The position numbers and the translations under genes were made by a program. DNA of 36,151 nt, taken from the NCBI GenBank assembly GCA_021286935.1, contig JAJTBI010000022.1, positions 1 through 36,151 of the forward strand, given 5' to 3'. This DNA is from Geobacteraceae bacterium (GTDB lineage: Bacteria > Desulfobacterota > Desulfuromonadia > Geobacterales > Pseudopelobacteraceae). The notes beneath the pieces were generated by a model that saw only the letters and a list, made by a program, of their open reading frames with translations, had not been told where the DNA came from and made no database searches. Positions 7,019 through 14,164 of the stretch are shown piece by piece (positions within the stretch are counted from its first letter, which is position 1; the number at the start of each line of letters is the position of its first letter).

Positions 7019-8809
7019 TTAATCTCCCCCGCAAGCAAACTGCAGGCAGTACAGGCGGGCATACTCGCCGTTCAGGCTCAGCAACTGCTCGTGAGGTCCC
7101 TCTTCAACCACCCGTCCCTTGTTGATCACTACAATCCGGTCGGCATCCCGCACCGTTGAGAGCCGGTGGGCAATCACCAGGGCGGTGCGTCCGGCCAGCA
7201 GCCGCTCTACCCCTTCCTGGATCAACCGTTCGCTTTCACTGTCCACGCTGGCGGTGGCCTCGTCCAGAATCAACAGTTCAGGATCAAAGGCCACAGCCCG
7301 GGCAAAGCAGAGCAGTTGCCGTTCCCCCAGCGACAGGTCCCCGCCCCGCTCAGCCAACTCGGTATCGTATCCCTGCGGCAGTTGCTCGATAAAACGATCT
7401 GCCCCCACGGTAATCGCTGCCTGGCGGACCCGTTCTGCGGCCCGGGGATCTCCCAGGCTGATGTTAAAAGCAACCGTACCTGCAAAGACAAACGGCTCTT
7501 GCGAAACCAGCGCCATGCGACGCCGCAGCAGTTCCCGCGGGATCTGTCGAATATCAATACCATCAAACAATATCTGGCCCTGATCCAGTTCATACATCCG
7601 GGACAACAGCCTGATTACGGTGGTCTTGCCGCCGCCGCTCTCACCCACCAGCGCCAACCGCTCCCCCTTCTGCAGGGTCAGGTTAACATCAATCAGGGTC
7701 GGTTCATCGGGGCGGTAGGCGAACGATACATGCTTGAACTCCACCAGAGGAGAACCAAAGGCGCTGTATTCAGCCTGAGAAGCAGGCGGATCAGAACTTG
7801 CCGCTTCCTCTTTCTCATCCAGCAGGGCAAAGATCCGCTCCAACGCCGCCATAGCCCCCTGCATGATGCCGTACTTGGCCGAGAGATCCCGGATCGGACC
7901 AAAGAATTTTTCAATGTACTGGATAAAGGCCACCAGGGTGCCAAAGGTCAGCAGCCCCTGCAGCATCTGACCGCTGCCGTACCAGATGATCAGGGCAATC
8001 GCCAGAGAAGAAAACATCTCTACAATGGCGTAGAGCGAGGCATCCCAGACAATCACCGGCCTGTTGGCCTCACGGTGGGCGTAGTTCAATTCCGTAAAGC
8101 GGGACTGTTCCTCACGTTCTTTGCCAAAGGCCTGTACAACGGAGACCGCGCCAAGCACCTCGGACAGGTGGCCATTCATCTTGCCCAACCGGGATCGGAC
8201 CTCACGAAAGGCCTGGCGCATGTTGCGCCGGAACAGCCAGGCCACAAAGATCAGCAACGGCAGTACGGTAAAGGTCACCAGTGACAGCTTGATATCCATC
8301 CAGAGCATGGCGGCCACGATCCCGGCCAGCAACAGAAAATCACCGATCACCGACACGATTCCGGCGGCAAACATCTCCCCCAGCGCCTCCACATCACTGG
8401 TCAGTCGAGTGACCACGCCACCGGTGGCAGACTTGTCAAACCAGGGCACCGGAAGCCGCAACAGATGTTGAAACAGGGCAGCCCGCAGATCGGCCATCAC
8501 CCGCTGTCCCACCATCTGCAGACCATAGACCTCGCCCCAGGTCAGTAATGCCTCAAGCAGCAACAGCAACAGAAACAGGGCTGCCGGACCGGCCAGCAGA
8601 TCCAGACGGCCCGGGGTTATGGCATGGTCAATGGCGTATTTAAGCAGTAGCGGCTGTGCCAGACGGCAGAGGGTGGTGAGGGGAAGCAGGAGCAGAATCC
8701 AGCCCACGGTCAGGCGGTACGGCACCAGATAGCCCAGAAACCGGCGCAGTAATCGCCCGTCGTAGGCCTTGCCGGCTATGGCATCTTCATGTAGACCACC
8801 GTGGTGCAT
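7019..8809 (-). CDS. MsbA/MDR-like ABC exporter, fused permease and ATPase
   Basis: Half-transporter of 596 residues with six transmembrane helices (about 30-330) followed by one ATPase domain. Walker A is GESGGGKTT near 389, the signature is the variant LSLGERQ near 491, Walker B is LLILDEATASVD, and the switch His sits in IAHRLST. It would work as a homodimer in the inner membrane; lipids, drugs or peptides are possible substrates and the sequence does not decide. The ATG follows AAGGGG. It lies upstream of hypB on the same strand with an 89-base gap, so it may have its own transcript. No partner outer-membrane or fusion gene is next to it. Confidence 0.9.
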   Translation of the reverse strand: MHHGGLHEDAIAGKAYDGRLLRRFLGYLVPYRLTVGWILLLLPLTTLCRLAQPLLLKYAIDHAITPGRLDLLAGPAALFLLLLLLEALLTWGEVYGLQMVGQRVMADLRAALFQHLLRLPVPWFDKSATGGVVTRLTSDVEALGEMFAAGIVSVIGDFLLLAGIVAAMLWMDIKLSLVTFTVLPLLIFVAWLFRRNMRQAFREVRSRLGKMNGHLSEVLGAVSVVQAFGKEREEQSRFTELNYAHREANRPVIVWDASLYAIVEMFSSLAIALIIWYGSGQMLQGLLTFGTLVAFIQYIEKFFGPIRDLSAKYGIMQGAMAALERIFALLDEKEEAASSDPPASQAEYSAFGSPLVEFKHVSFAYRPDEPTLIDVNLTLQKGERLALVGESGGGKTTVIRLLSRMYELDQGQILFDGIDIRQIPRELLRRRMALVSQEPFVFAGTVAFNISLGDPRAAERVRQAAITVGADRFIEQLPQGYDTELAERGGDLSLGERQLLCFARAVAFDPELLILDEATASVDSESERLIQEGVERLLAGRTALVIAHRLSTVRDADRIVVINKGRVVEEGPHEQLLSLNGEYARLYCLQFACGGD

Positions 8810-9018
8810 CGCTTACCCCTTCCAAGTTTGAAAAGCTTCGCAGAGCCCCAGATGATTGTCAACCCATTAGCGCCACACATTTACAACCAATTTTATGTAT
8901 TTTAGACAGACAAGGTTCTTTACTCTTTTATCTGTTTTTCAGATTGACGACCAAAACAGCAATAACGTAGGCTATGTGGTACCGGGTTAGGTTAAATGGC
9001 TTCGAAAGGATGAGAATC

Positions 9019-9969
9019 ATGGCACCTATCTTTAGCGACAACTCACAATCAATCGGCAACACCCCTCTGGTGAGGCTTAACAAGGTAACCGACGGCGCAG
9101 CAGCAACGGTGCTGGCAAAGATTGAGGGGCGCAACCCGGCCTATTCGGTCAAATGCCGGGTTGGTGCCAACCTGATCTGGGATGCGGAAAAACGGGGGAT
9201 ACTGAAGCCGGGGGTGGAGATTATCGAACCAACCAGCGGCAACACCGGGATAGCCCTGGCCTATGTGGCGGCTGCCCGGGGCTATAAGCTGACCCTGACC
9301 ATGCCGGAAACCATGAGCATTGAACGCCGTCGCGTGCTGGCGGCCCTGGGAGCCAACCTGATCCTGACCCCCGGATCTGAAGGGATGAAGGGGGCCATCA
9401 CACGGGCCGAAGAACTGGCTGCCAGCGATCCGGCACGCTATTTTCTTCCCCAGCAGTTCAAAAACCCGGCCAACCCGCAGATTCATGAATTGACCACTGG
9501 GCCGGAAATCTGGAATGACACTGACGGCGGCATTGATCTGCTGGTCTCTGCGGTTGGCACCGGTGGCACCATCAGCGGTATTTCCCGTTATATCAAACAG
9601 CAAAAGGGCAAACAGATCCTTTCGGTTGCGGTTGAACCGGCTGAAAGCCCGGTCATCAGCCAGCAGTTGGCCGGTAAGCCGCTACAACCAGGCCCGCACA
9701 AGATCCAGGGAATCGGCGCCGGTTTCATACCTGAGACCCTGGATCTGAGCCTGATTGACCGGGTTGAACAGGTAACCGGCGATGAGGCGATCAGCTTTGC
9801 TAAACGGCTGGCTCGCGAAGAAGGGATGCTGGTTGGTATTTCCAGTGGAGCTGCTGCCGCTGCAGCGGTCCGGTTGGCCAACCAGGAAGAGTTTCGTGGC
9901 AAGACCATTGTCGTTATACTGCCGGACGGAGCAGAACGTTACCTTTCTACTCCGTTGTTTGAGCAGTAA
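9019..9969 (+). CDS. cysK: Cysteine synthase A (O-acetylserine sulfhydrylase)
   Basis: A 316-residue PLP enzyme that forms cysteine from O-acetylserine and sulfide in the cytoplasm. The PLP lysine is Lys45 in [19 protein letters not shown]. Downstream are the substrate loop EPTSGNTG, the phosphate-binding VGTGGTISG and the SSGAAAAAA segment, all as in CysK. ATG at 9019 is preferred because AAAGGA lies 8 bases upstream and the family's N-terminus begins here; an upstream in-frame ATG at 8974 adds 15 unrelated residues. The next gene follows after 14 bases, so cysK may be cotranscribed with the cob genes. Confidence 0.95.
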   Translation: MAPIFSDNSQSIGNTPLVRLNKVTDGAAATVLAKIEGRNPAYSVKCRVGANLIWDAEKRGILKPGVEIIEPTSGNTGIALAYVAAARGYKLTLTMPETMSIERRRVLAALGANLILTPGSEGMKGAITRAEELAASDPARYFLPQQFKNPANPQIHELTTGPEIWNDTDGGIDLLVSAVGTGGTISGISRYIKQQKGKQILSVAVEPAESPVISQQLAGKPLQPGPHKIQGIGAGFIPETLDLSLIDRVEQVTGDEAISFAKRLAREEGMLVGISSGAAAAAAVRLANQEEFRGKTIVVILPDGAERYLSTPLFEQ

Positions 9970-9983
9970 CAGCAGGAGCGTCT

Positions 9984-10499
9984 GTGCGATTCAAGGTAAC
10001 AGTTCCGGTTGACCTCAACCGTTATCCTAAACTCACGTTTAACGGGCTGTTCTATTTTATTGCAGATTCTTTGCGGGTTGAGCAGATCAGAACCACGGTC
10101 TACGACGAACAGCAGATCAACTTCTCAACCGGCCTTTTGCGCCTGTTGTGGGATTGGGCTCCGCTCTCAACCATCTCTGGCGGCGAGATCCGTTTTCAAA
10201 CAGAAGCTAAACGCATACTTGTCATCAGCCGCCTCAACTTTATTGATACCGCGATTATTGCATCAGCCCTGGTAGGTTTAATAGCGTATCTGAATTACCG
10301 CATTTTTTTACTTGGTAAAGGCGATCAGATCTTTTACGTTGTTGCCTGGCTTGGCATTCTGGGCGGAAATGCGCTTCTCTCGATATGCAGATGGCGACAG
10401 TTTATCCAGCAATGTGTCAAAGACGCGGCTGATCGGGTCTATCTGACAAGAGAGGATATCCTTGGCGACCGGAGGGACCAATGTCCAACAACACCCTGA
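9984..10499 (+). CDS. Small membrane protein of unknown function
   Basis: I do not recognise this 171-residue protein. It has a hydrophilic first half of about 80 residues and two likely transmembrane helices at about 87-110 and 117-135, then a charged tail. The start is GTG at 9984 after CAGGAGCG. It sits 14 bases after cysK and its 3' end overlaps cobU by 19 bases, so it is part of the same transcription unit. That position does not by itself indicate a role in cobalamin or cysteine metabolism. Confidence 0.7.
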   Translation: MRFKVTVPVDLNRYPKLTFNGLFYFIADSLRVEQIRTTVYDEQQINFSTGLLRLLWDWAPLSTISGGEIRFQTEAKRILVISRLNFIDTAIIASALVGLIAYLNYRIFLLGKGDQIFYVVAWLGILGGNALLSICRWRQFIQQCVKDAADRVYLTREDILGDRRDQCPTTP

Positions 10500-11014
10500 T
10501 CACCGGTGGTGCGCGCAGCGGCAAGAGTCGCTTTGCCGAAGAGCTGACCCGTACCCTTGGTCCTTCACTCTGCTACCTGGCCACAGCCCAGTCTCTGGAT
10601 GACGAGATGAGCGAACGGATTCACCGTCACCAATTAAGACGTGGCGCCACCTGGGAAACCATTGAAGAGCCGCTGATGATTCCTCAGACCCTGGCCCGAA
10701 TCGACGGCATCTACAGTGCGATCCTGCTGGATTGTGTCACCCTCTGGCTCTCAAACCTGCTATTGTCCTGCGATGAGAACGATCCAGGCTGCGAAGAACA
10801 GATCGTAAGCCATGTCCACCGCTTGGCAACCACCCTGCGGGGGATGTCCACCCCGGTGGTATTGGTTACTAACGAAGTCGGCCAGGGCATTGTACCGGAA
10901 AACCGGCTGGGACGACTCTACCGCGACATTGCCGGGCAGGCCAACCAGATTCTGGCTGCAAGCTGCGACGCCGTGTATGTCACCATCAGCGGTATCCCGT
11001 TGAAACTCAAATAA
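10481..11014 (+). CDS. cobU: Adenosylcobinamide kinase / adenosylcobinamide-phosphate guanylyltransferase
   Basis: CobU of 177 residues phosphorylates adenosylcobinamide and then attaches GMP, giving AdoCbi-GDP. The P-loop is TGGARSGKS at 8-16, and His50 in [19 protein letters not shown] fits the guanylylated histidine. [11 protein letters not shown] and [23 protein letters not shown] are also characteristic. The ATG follows GGAGGGACCA and lies inside the end of the upstream gene. It is the first of four genes in the order of the nucleotide-loop pathway; 16 bases separate it from cobT. Confidence 0.96.
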   Translation: MSNNTLITGGARSGKSRFAEELTRTLGPSLCYLATAQSLDDEMSERIHRHQLRRGATWETIEEPLMIPQTLARIDGIYSAILLDCVTLWLSNLLLSCDENDPGCEEQIVSHVHRLATTLRGMSTPVVLVTNEVGQGIVPENRLGRLYRDIAGQANQILAASCDAVYVTISGIPLKLK

Positions 11015-11030
11015 ACCTGAAGGATTGACC

Positions 11031-12089
11031 ATGTCTCTGCTTGAAGCAACCCTTGCCCGGATTGCCCCCCTTGATATCGACCTGCTGCACCAGACCCAAG
11101 TCCGGCTGGATAACAAGACCAAACCTCCTGGTTCCTTGGGACGTCTGGAGGAATTTGCCCGCAAGGTGGTTACCATCAGCGGCAACCCAACCCCGAATCT
11201 CTCAAAAAAGGTGATCTTCACCTTTGCCGGTGACCACGGTGTGGTGGAAGAAGGGGTCTCTGCCTTTCCCAAGGAGGTTACACCCCAGATGGTCTTGAAC
11301 ATTCTGCGCGGCGGGGCCGGGGTAAATGTACTGGCCCGCCATGCCGGTGCCGAGGTGCGGGTGGTGGACGTGGGGGTCGATTTTGATTTTGAGAACTGCC
11401 CCGGTCTGCTCCACAAGAAGGTGGCCCGCGGCACCCGTAACCTGAGCAAGGGACCGGCCATGACCCGCGACGAGGCACTGGCTGCGCTGTCAGTTGGTAT
11501 TGAGCTGGCTGACCAGTGCAAGCGGGATGGAGTCGGCCTGATAGGGACCGGCGAAATGGGGATCGGCAACACCACCCCTTCATCGGCCATGATAGCGGCC
11601 ATCGGTGGTTTTTCACCGGAGCAGGTCACCCACCGCGGCACCGGCATCAACGATCAGGCCCTGCAGGTCAAGATTGCGGCTATCCGGAAAGGCCTTGATC
11701 TCAACCGGCCAGACCCGGCTGACCCGCTGGATGTGCTGACCAAGGTGGGCGGCCTGGAGATCGCCGCCATTGCCGGGCTGGTGCTGGGCTGCGCTGCCAA
11801 CCGGATTCCGGTGGTGGTGGATGGTTTTATCTCCACAGCCGGGGCCCTGATCGCCTCTGAACTGCACCCCCAGGTGCGGGACTACCTGTTTGCGGCTCAC
11901 GAGTCAGTGGAGGTCGGTCATCGTTTCATGCTGGAACGGATCGGTGCCCGCCCGATCCTGGGTCTTGACCTGCGACTGGGTGAAGGGACCGGCGGGGCAC
12001 TGGCCATGCAGCTGATTGAGGCCGGTGTCAAGATCCTGCTGGAGATGGCCACCTTTGAACAGGCCGGTGTTGCCGGAAAACAGGAATAG
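11031..12089 (+). CDS. cobT: Nicotinate-nucleotide--dimethylbenzimidazole phosphoribosyltransferase
   Basis: CobT of 352 residues makes alpha-ribazole phosphate from DMB and nicotinate mononucleotide, activating the lower ligand of cobalamin. Recognisable parts are [15 protein letters not shown] near the N-terminus, [33 protein letters not shown] and the C-terminal [11 protein letters not shown] with the catalytic Glu. ATG at 11031 fits AAGGA seven bases upstream; TTG at 11025 in the same frame is less likely. It is eight bases from cobS, consistent with one operon. Confidence 0.97.
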   Translation: MSLLEATLARIAPLDIDLLHQTQVRLDNKTKPPGSLGRLEEFARKVVTISGNPTPNLSKKVIFTFAGDHGVVEEGVSAFPKEVTPQMVLNILRGGAGVNVLARHAGAEVRVVDVGVDFDFENCPGLLHKKVARGTRNLSKGPAMTRDEALAALSVGIELADQCKRDGVGLIGTGEMGIGNTTPSSAMIAAIGGFSPEQVTHRGTGINDQALQVKIAAIRKGLDLNRPDPADPLDVLTKVGGLEIAAIAGLVLGCAANRIPVVVDGFISTAGALIASELHPQVRDYLFAAHESVEVGHRFMLERIGARPILGLDLRLGEGTGGALAMQLIEAGVKILLEMATFEQAGVAGKQE

Positions 12090-12097
12090 GACCAACG

Positions 12098-12853
12098 ATG
12101 CGCCGTTTCCTGATCGCCCTGCAGTTTCTGACCATTCTGCCAATCCCCTCGCCCAAGCGCTGTGAGGCCGATGACCTGGGCCGTTCAACCGCCTGGTTCC
12201 CACTGGTGGGGCTCTGCAGCGGCGGACTGCTGCTGCTGGCTGATCTGGCGTTGACCCCGCTGTTCCCCCGTCACCTGACCGATGCACTGCTGGTGGCCCT
12301 GCTGGCCTTCATCACCGGCGGCCTGCACCTGGACGGGCTGGCTGATGTCTTTGATGGCCTGGCAGCGCGGGGGAGCCGGGAACGGTTTCTGGCGATCATG
12401 AAGGATTCACAGATCGGCGCCATTGGTGCTGTGGCTCTGATCCTGTTGTTGCTGCTTAAATACGCTGCTCTACTGGCGGTGCCGATCTACCTGAAGCGGG
12501 CCACCCTGCTGCTGTTCCCGGTCCTGGCCCGTTTTACCCAGGTGCTGGTCATGACCAATGCAAAAGCTGCCCGCAGTGATGGGCTGGGGGTCTGTTTCCT
12601 TTCCGGCATCACCGGCACCCAGTTCTCGCTGGCAGCGGCCTGTACCATCCCGCTCTGCTGGCTGCTGGGCCACTCAGCCGGAATTGCGGCCCTCTGCCTG
12701 ACCGCTGTCTGGGGGTATGGCAGCAAACAGTACTTTACCCGGCGCCTGGGAGGCATCAGCGGCGACATTGTCGGCTTCAGCAGCGAAATTGCCGAATTGC
12801 TGACGTTGCTTGCCATTACCGCAACCACTACACTACTGACGAGGTATCTATGA
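12098..12853 (+). CDS. cobS: Adenosylcobinamide-GDP ribazoletransferase (cobalamin synthase)
   Basis: CobS of 251 residues is an inner-membrane enzyme joining AdoCbi-GDP and alpha-ribazole (5'-phosphate). It has the hallmark HLDGLADVFDGLAARG with acidic metal ligands, then MKDSQIGAIGAVAL, and several hydrophobic helices. The end overlaps cobC in ATGA, indicating translational coupling. The length is normal. Confidence 0.96.
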   Translation: MRRFLIALQFLTILPIPSPKRCEADDLGRSTAWFPLVGLCSGGLLLLADLALTPLFPRHLTDALLVALLAFITGGLHLDGLADVFDGLAARGSRERFLAIMKDSQIGAIGAVALILLLLLKYAALLAVPIYLKRATLLLFPVLARFTQVLVMTNAKAARSDGLGVCFLSGITGTQFSLAAACTIPLCWLLGHSAGIAALCLTAVWGYGSKQYFTRRLGGISGDIVGFSSEIAELLTLLAITATTTLLTRYL

Positions 12854-13452
12854 CCAGTATGACCCGCCTCTACCTGATCCGTCATGGTCAGGTAAAAGGC
12901 TTTGAACAACGCCGCTACAACGGGCACGCCGACGTTGCCCTGACCGATCTGGGGGTTGAACAGTACCACCTGTTGAAAGACCGTCTGGCTGATAGCCATA
13001 TCTCTGCCTGCTACTCCAGCGACCTGACTCGCTGCAAGATCGGCGCAAACATCATCTGTGAACAGTTCGGAATTGAACCGGTCCACCGCTCTGAACTGCG
13101 CGAGCTGAATATCGGCATTTGGGAAAGCCTGACCTGGCAGGAGATTCAGAGCCGCTGGCCCAATGAGTGGCAGGCCCGCCTGAACGACCTGGTAAACTAC
13201 CGGGTGCCGGAGGGGGAAAACCTGCTGGATGTAGAGGCTAGGGCCATGCCGGTGGTGCATGAGATGCTGGAGCGGCACCGTGGCCAGGAGCTGCTGCTGG
13301 TGGGGCATGGCGGCCTGAACCGGATCATCCTCTTGAATGCCATTGGCGCACCACTGGTCAATATGTTTAACATTGAGCAAAACTACGGCTGTCTGAATAT
13401 TATTGACTACTATGCCGACGGCCGGGCAACGGTCAAACTGCTGAACGGCTGA
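12850..13452 (+). CDS. cobC: Alpha-ribazole phosphatase, histidine-phosphatase family
   Basis: A 200-residue phosphoglycerate-mutase-like enzyme. The catalytic LIRHG motif is near residue 10, ELRELNIGIWE supplies the acid, and VGHGGLNR the second His. This family includes cofactor-independent and sugar phosphatases, but overlap with cobS (ATGA) strongly supports removal of the 5'-phosphate from alpha-ribazole phosphate or cobalamin phosphate. It is last in the cob unit; 115 bases follow before the next gene. Confidence 0.9.
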   Translation: MTSMTRLYLIRHGQVKGFEQRRYNGHADVALTDLGVEQYHLLKDRLADSHISACYSSDLTRCKIGANIICEQFGIEPVHRSELRELNIGIWESLTWQEIQSRWPNEWQARLNDLVNYRVPEGENLLDVEARAMPVVHEMLERHRGQELLLVGHGGLNRIILLNAIGAPLVNMFNIEQNYGCLNIIDYYADGRATVKLLNG

Positions 13453-13494
13453 TAAATTCACGCTCTCGATTATTCAAAATCGCATTTCGTATGA

Positions 13495-13522
13495 TTGCGT
13501 AACATTCACAACCTGCTATTAT
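13495..13522 (+). promoter_or_regulatory. Possible promoter of the 168-residue exported protein
   Basis: TTGCGT and TATTAT are separated by 16 bases in an AT-rich gap, about 45 bases before the next start codon. The -35 is imperfect. The gene is separate from the cob unit, so an own promoter is expected. Confidence 0.4.
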
Positions 13523-13567
13523 TTTAAAATATGACTTTTACCAACTGAAAACTGAAAGGGGTACATC

Positions 13568-14074
13568 ATGCAAATCATTCGTATTGTTATGTTTGTAGCG
13601 GCTTCAGCTCTCTGTTTCTCAGCAACGTCTCATGCCAGCGAAATTGAGCAAAGGGTGCGGCGCGCCTACGAGCAGATAGACAGAGGGATTCAATCCGGCG
13701 ACATTACTCGAGATGAAGCCCGTCGTCTGAAGGGGGATTTTAAAAAAATACGCGATGATGAAGAACGCCTTAATAATGAATTGGATCGACTGGAAAGAAA
13801 TATTTATCGCGCCAAAAACAATGATAACAGGAAAGATGATTATAGAGGTCATGATGATTTCAGGGGGCCGGACAGAGGCCATCATCAGGTTCGCTGGGAA
13901 AGATGCGCTGGTGAAGGCGAAAACTGCAGGTTTCGTGGCACCCGAGAGATCCGTTATGGCGCAGGTGACCGCTGGTCCTACCGGTCTCAGACAAACAGCA
14001 TCACCTGTAATAACGCTGTGTTTGGTGATCCAGCCCCCGGCACACCAAAGGCTTGTTATATCAAAATTGACTAA
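13568..14074 (+). CDS. Exported protein: coiled coil plus Cys-containing GDP-motif module
   Basis: A 168-residue protein with a signal peptide (about 1-23, ending SHA-SEIEQ). A charged helical or coiled-coil part spans about 25-80, followed by an RGHDD-rich linker. The C-terminal module of about 55 residues holds four Cys: WERCAGEGENCRFRGT, then RYGAGDRWSYR, CNNAVFGDPAPGT and a final CYI. I recall this C-x6-C...CNNxxFGDP pattern as a small extracellular module attached to secreted enzymes and lectins, but give no function. ATG follows GAAAGGGG. It stands alone between a promoter-like site and a strong terminator, in periplasm or outside. Confidence 0.75.
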   Translation: MQIIRIVMFVAASALCFSATSHASEIEQRVRRAYEQIDRGIQSGDITRDEARRLKGDFKKIRDDEERLNNELDRLERNIYRAKNNDNRKDDYRGHDDFRGPDRGHHQVRWERCAGEGENCRFRGTREIRYGAGDRWSYRSQTNSITCNNAVFGDPAPGTPKACYIKID

Positions 14075-14110
14075 AGCCTGAATTTTGCCAACAGCTCACA
14101 ACCAATGATC

Positions 14111-14147
14111 AAACGGGGCATCCATCCAGATGCCCCGTTTATTTATT
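14111..14147 (+). terminator. Rho-independent terminator
   Basis: A 12-base-pair perfect stem (AAACGGGGCATC with GATGCCCCGTTT) with a 6-base loop, followed by ATTTATT. It lies between the 168-residue exported protein and the convergent 970-residue gene, and could stop transcription from both sides since the stem begins with AAA. Confidence 0.85.
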
Positions 14148-14164
14148 CCAAACACCTTACTACC

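Noticed and set aside
6156..7022. 288-codon plus-strand frame with many Met and Val repeats
   Set aside because: Exact antisense of hypB; its repetitive MVMVVM run is the complement of the His tract.
7166..8284. 372-codon plus-strand open frame
   Set aside because: Antisense to the MsbA-like exporter, caused by its GC-rich codon pattern.
10400..10480. Cobalamin riboswitch before the cob genes
   Set aside because: cobU is preceded by coding sequence and I found no B12-box or adocobalamin-type fold there or before cysK.
10760..11650. 296-codon minus-strand open frame
   Set aside because: Antisense to cobU and cobT; low-complexity Ser/Arg/Pro sequence typical of a shadow frame.
12487..13461. 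324-codon minus-strand open frame
   Set aside because: Lies across cobS and cobC, both clear from motifs and ATGA coupling.
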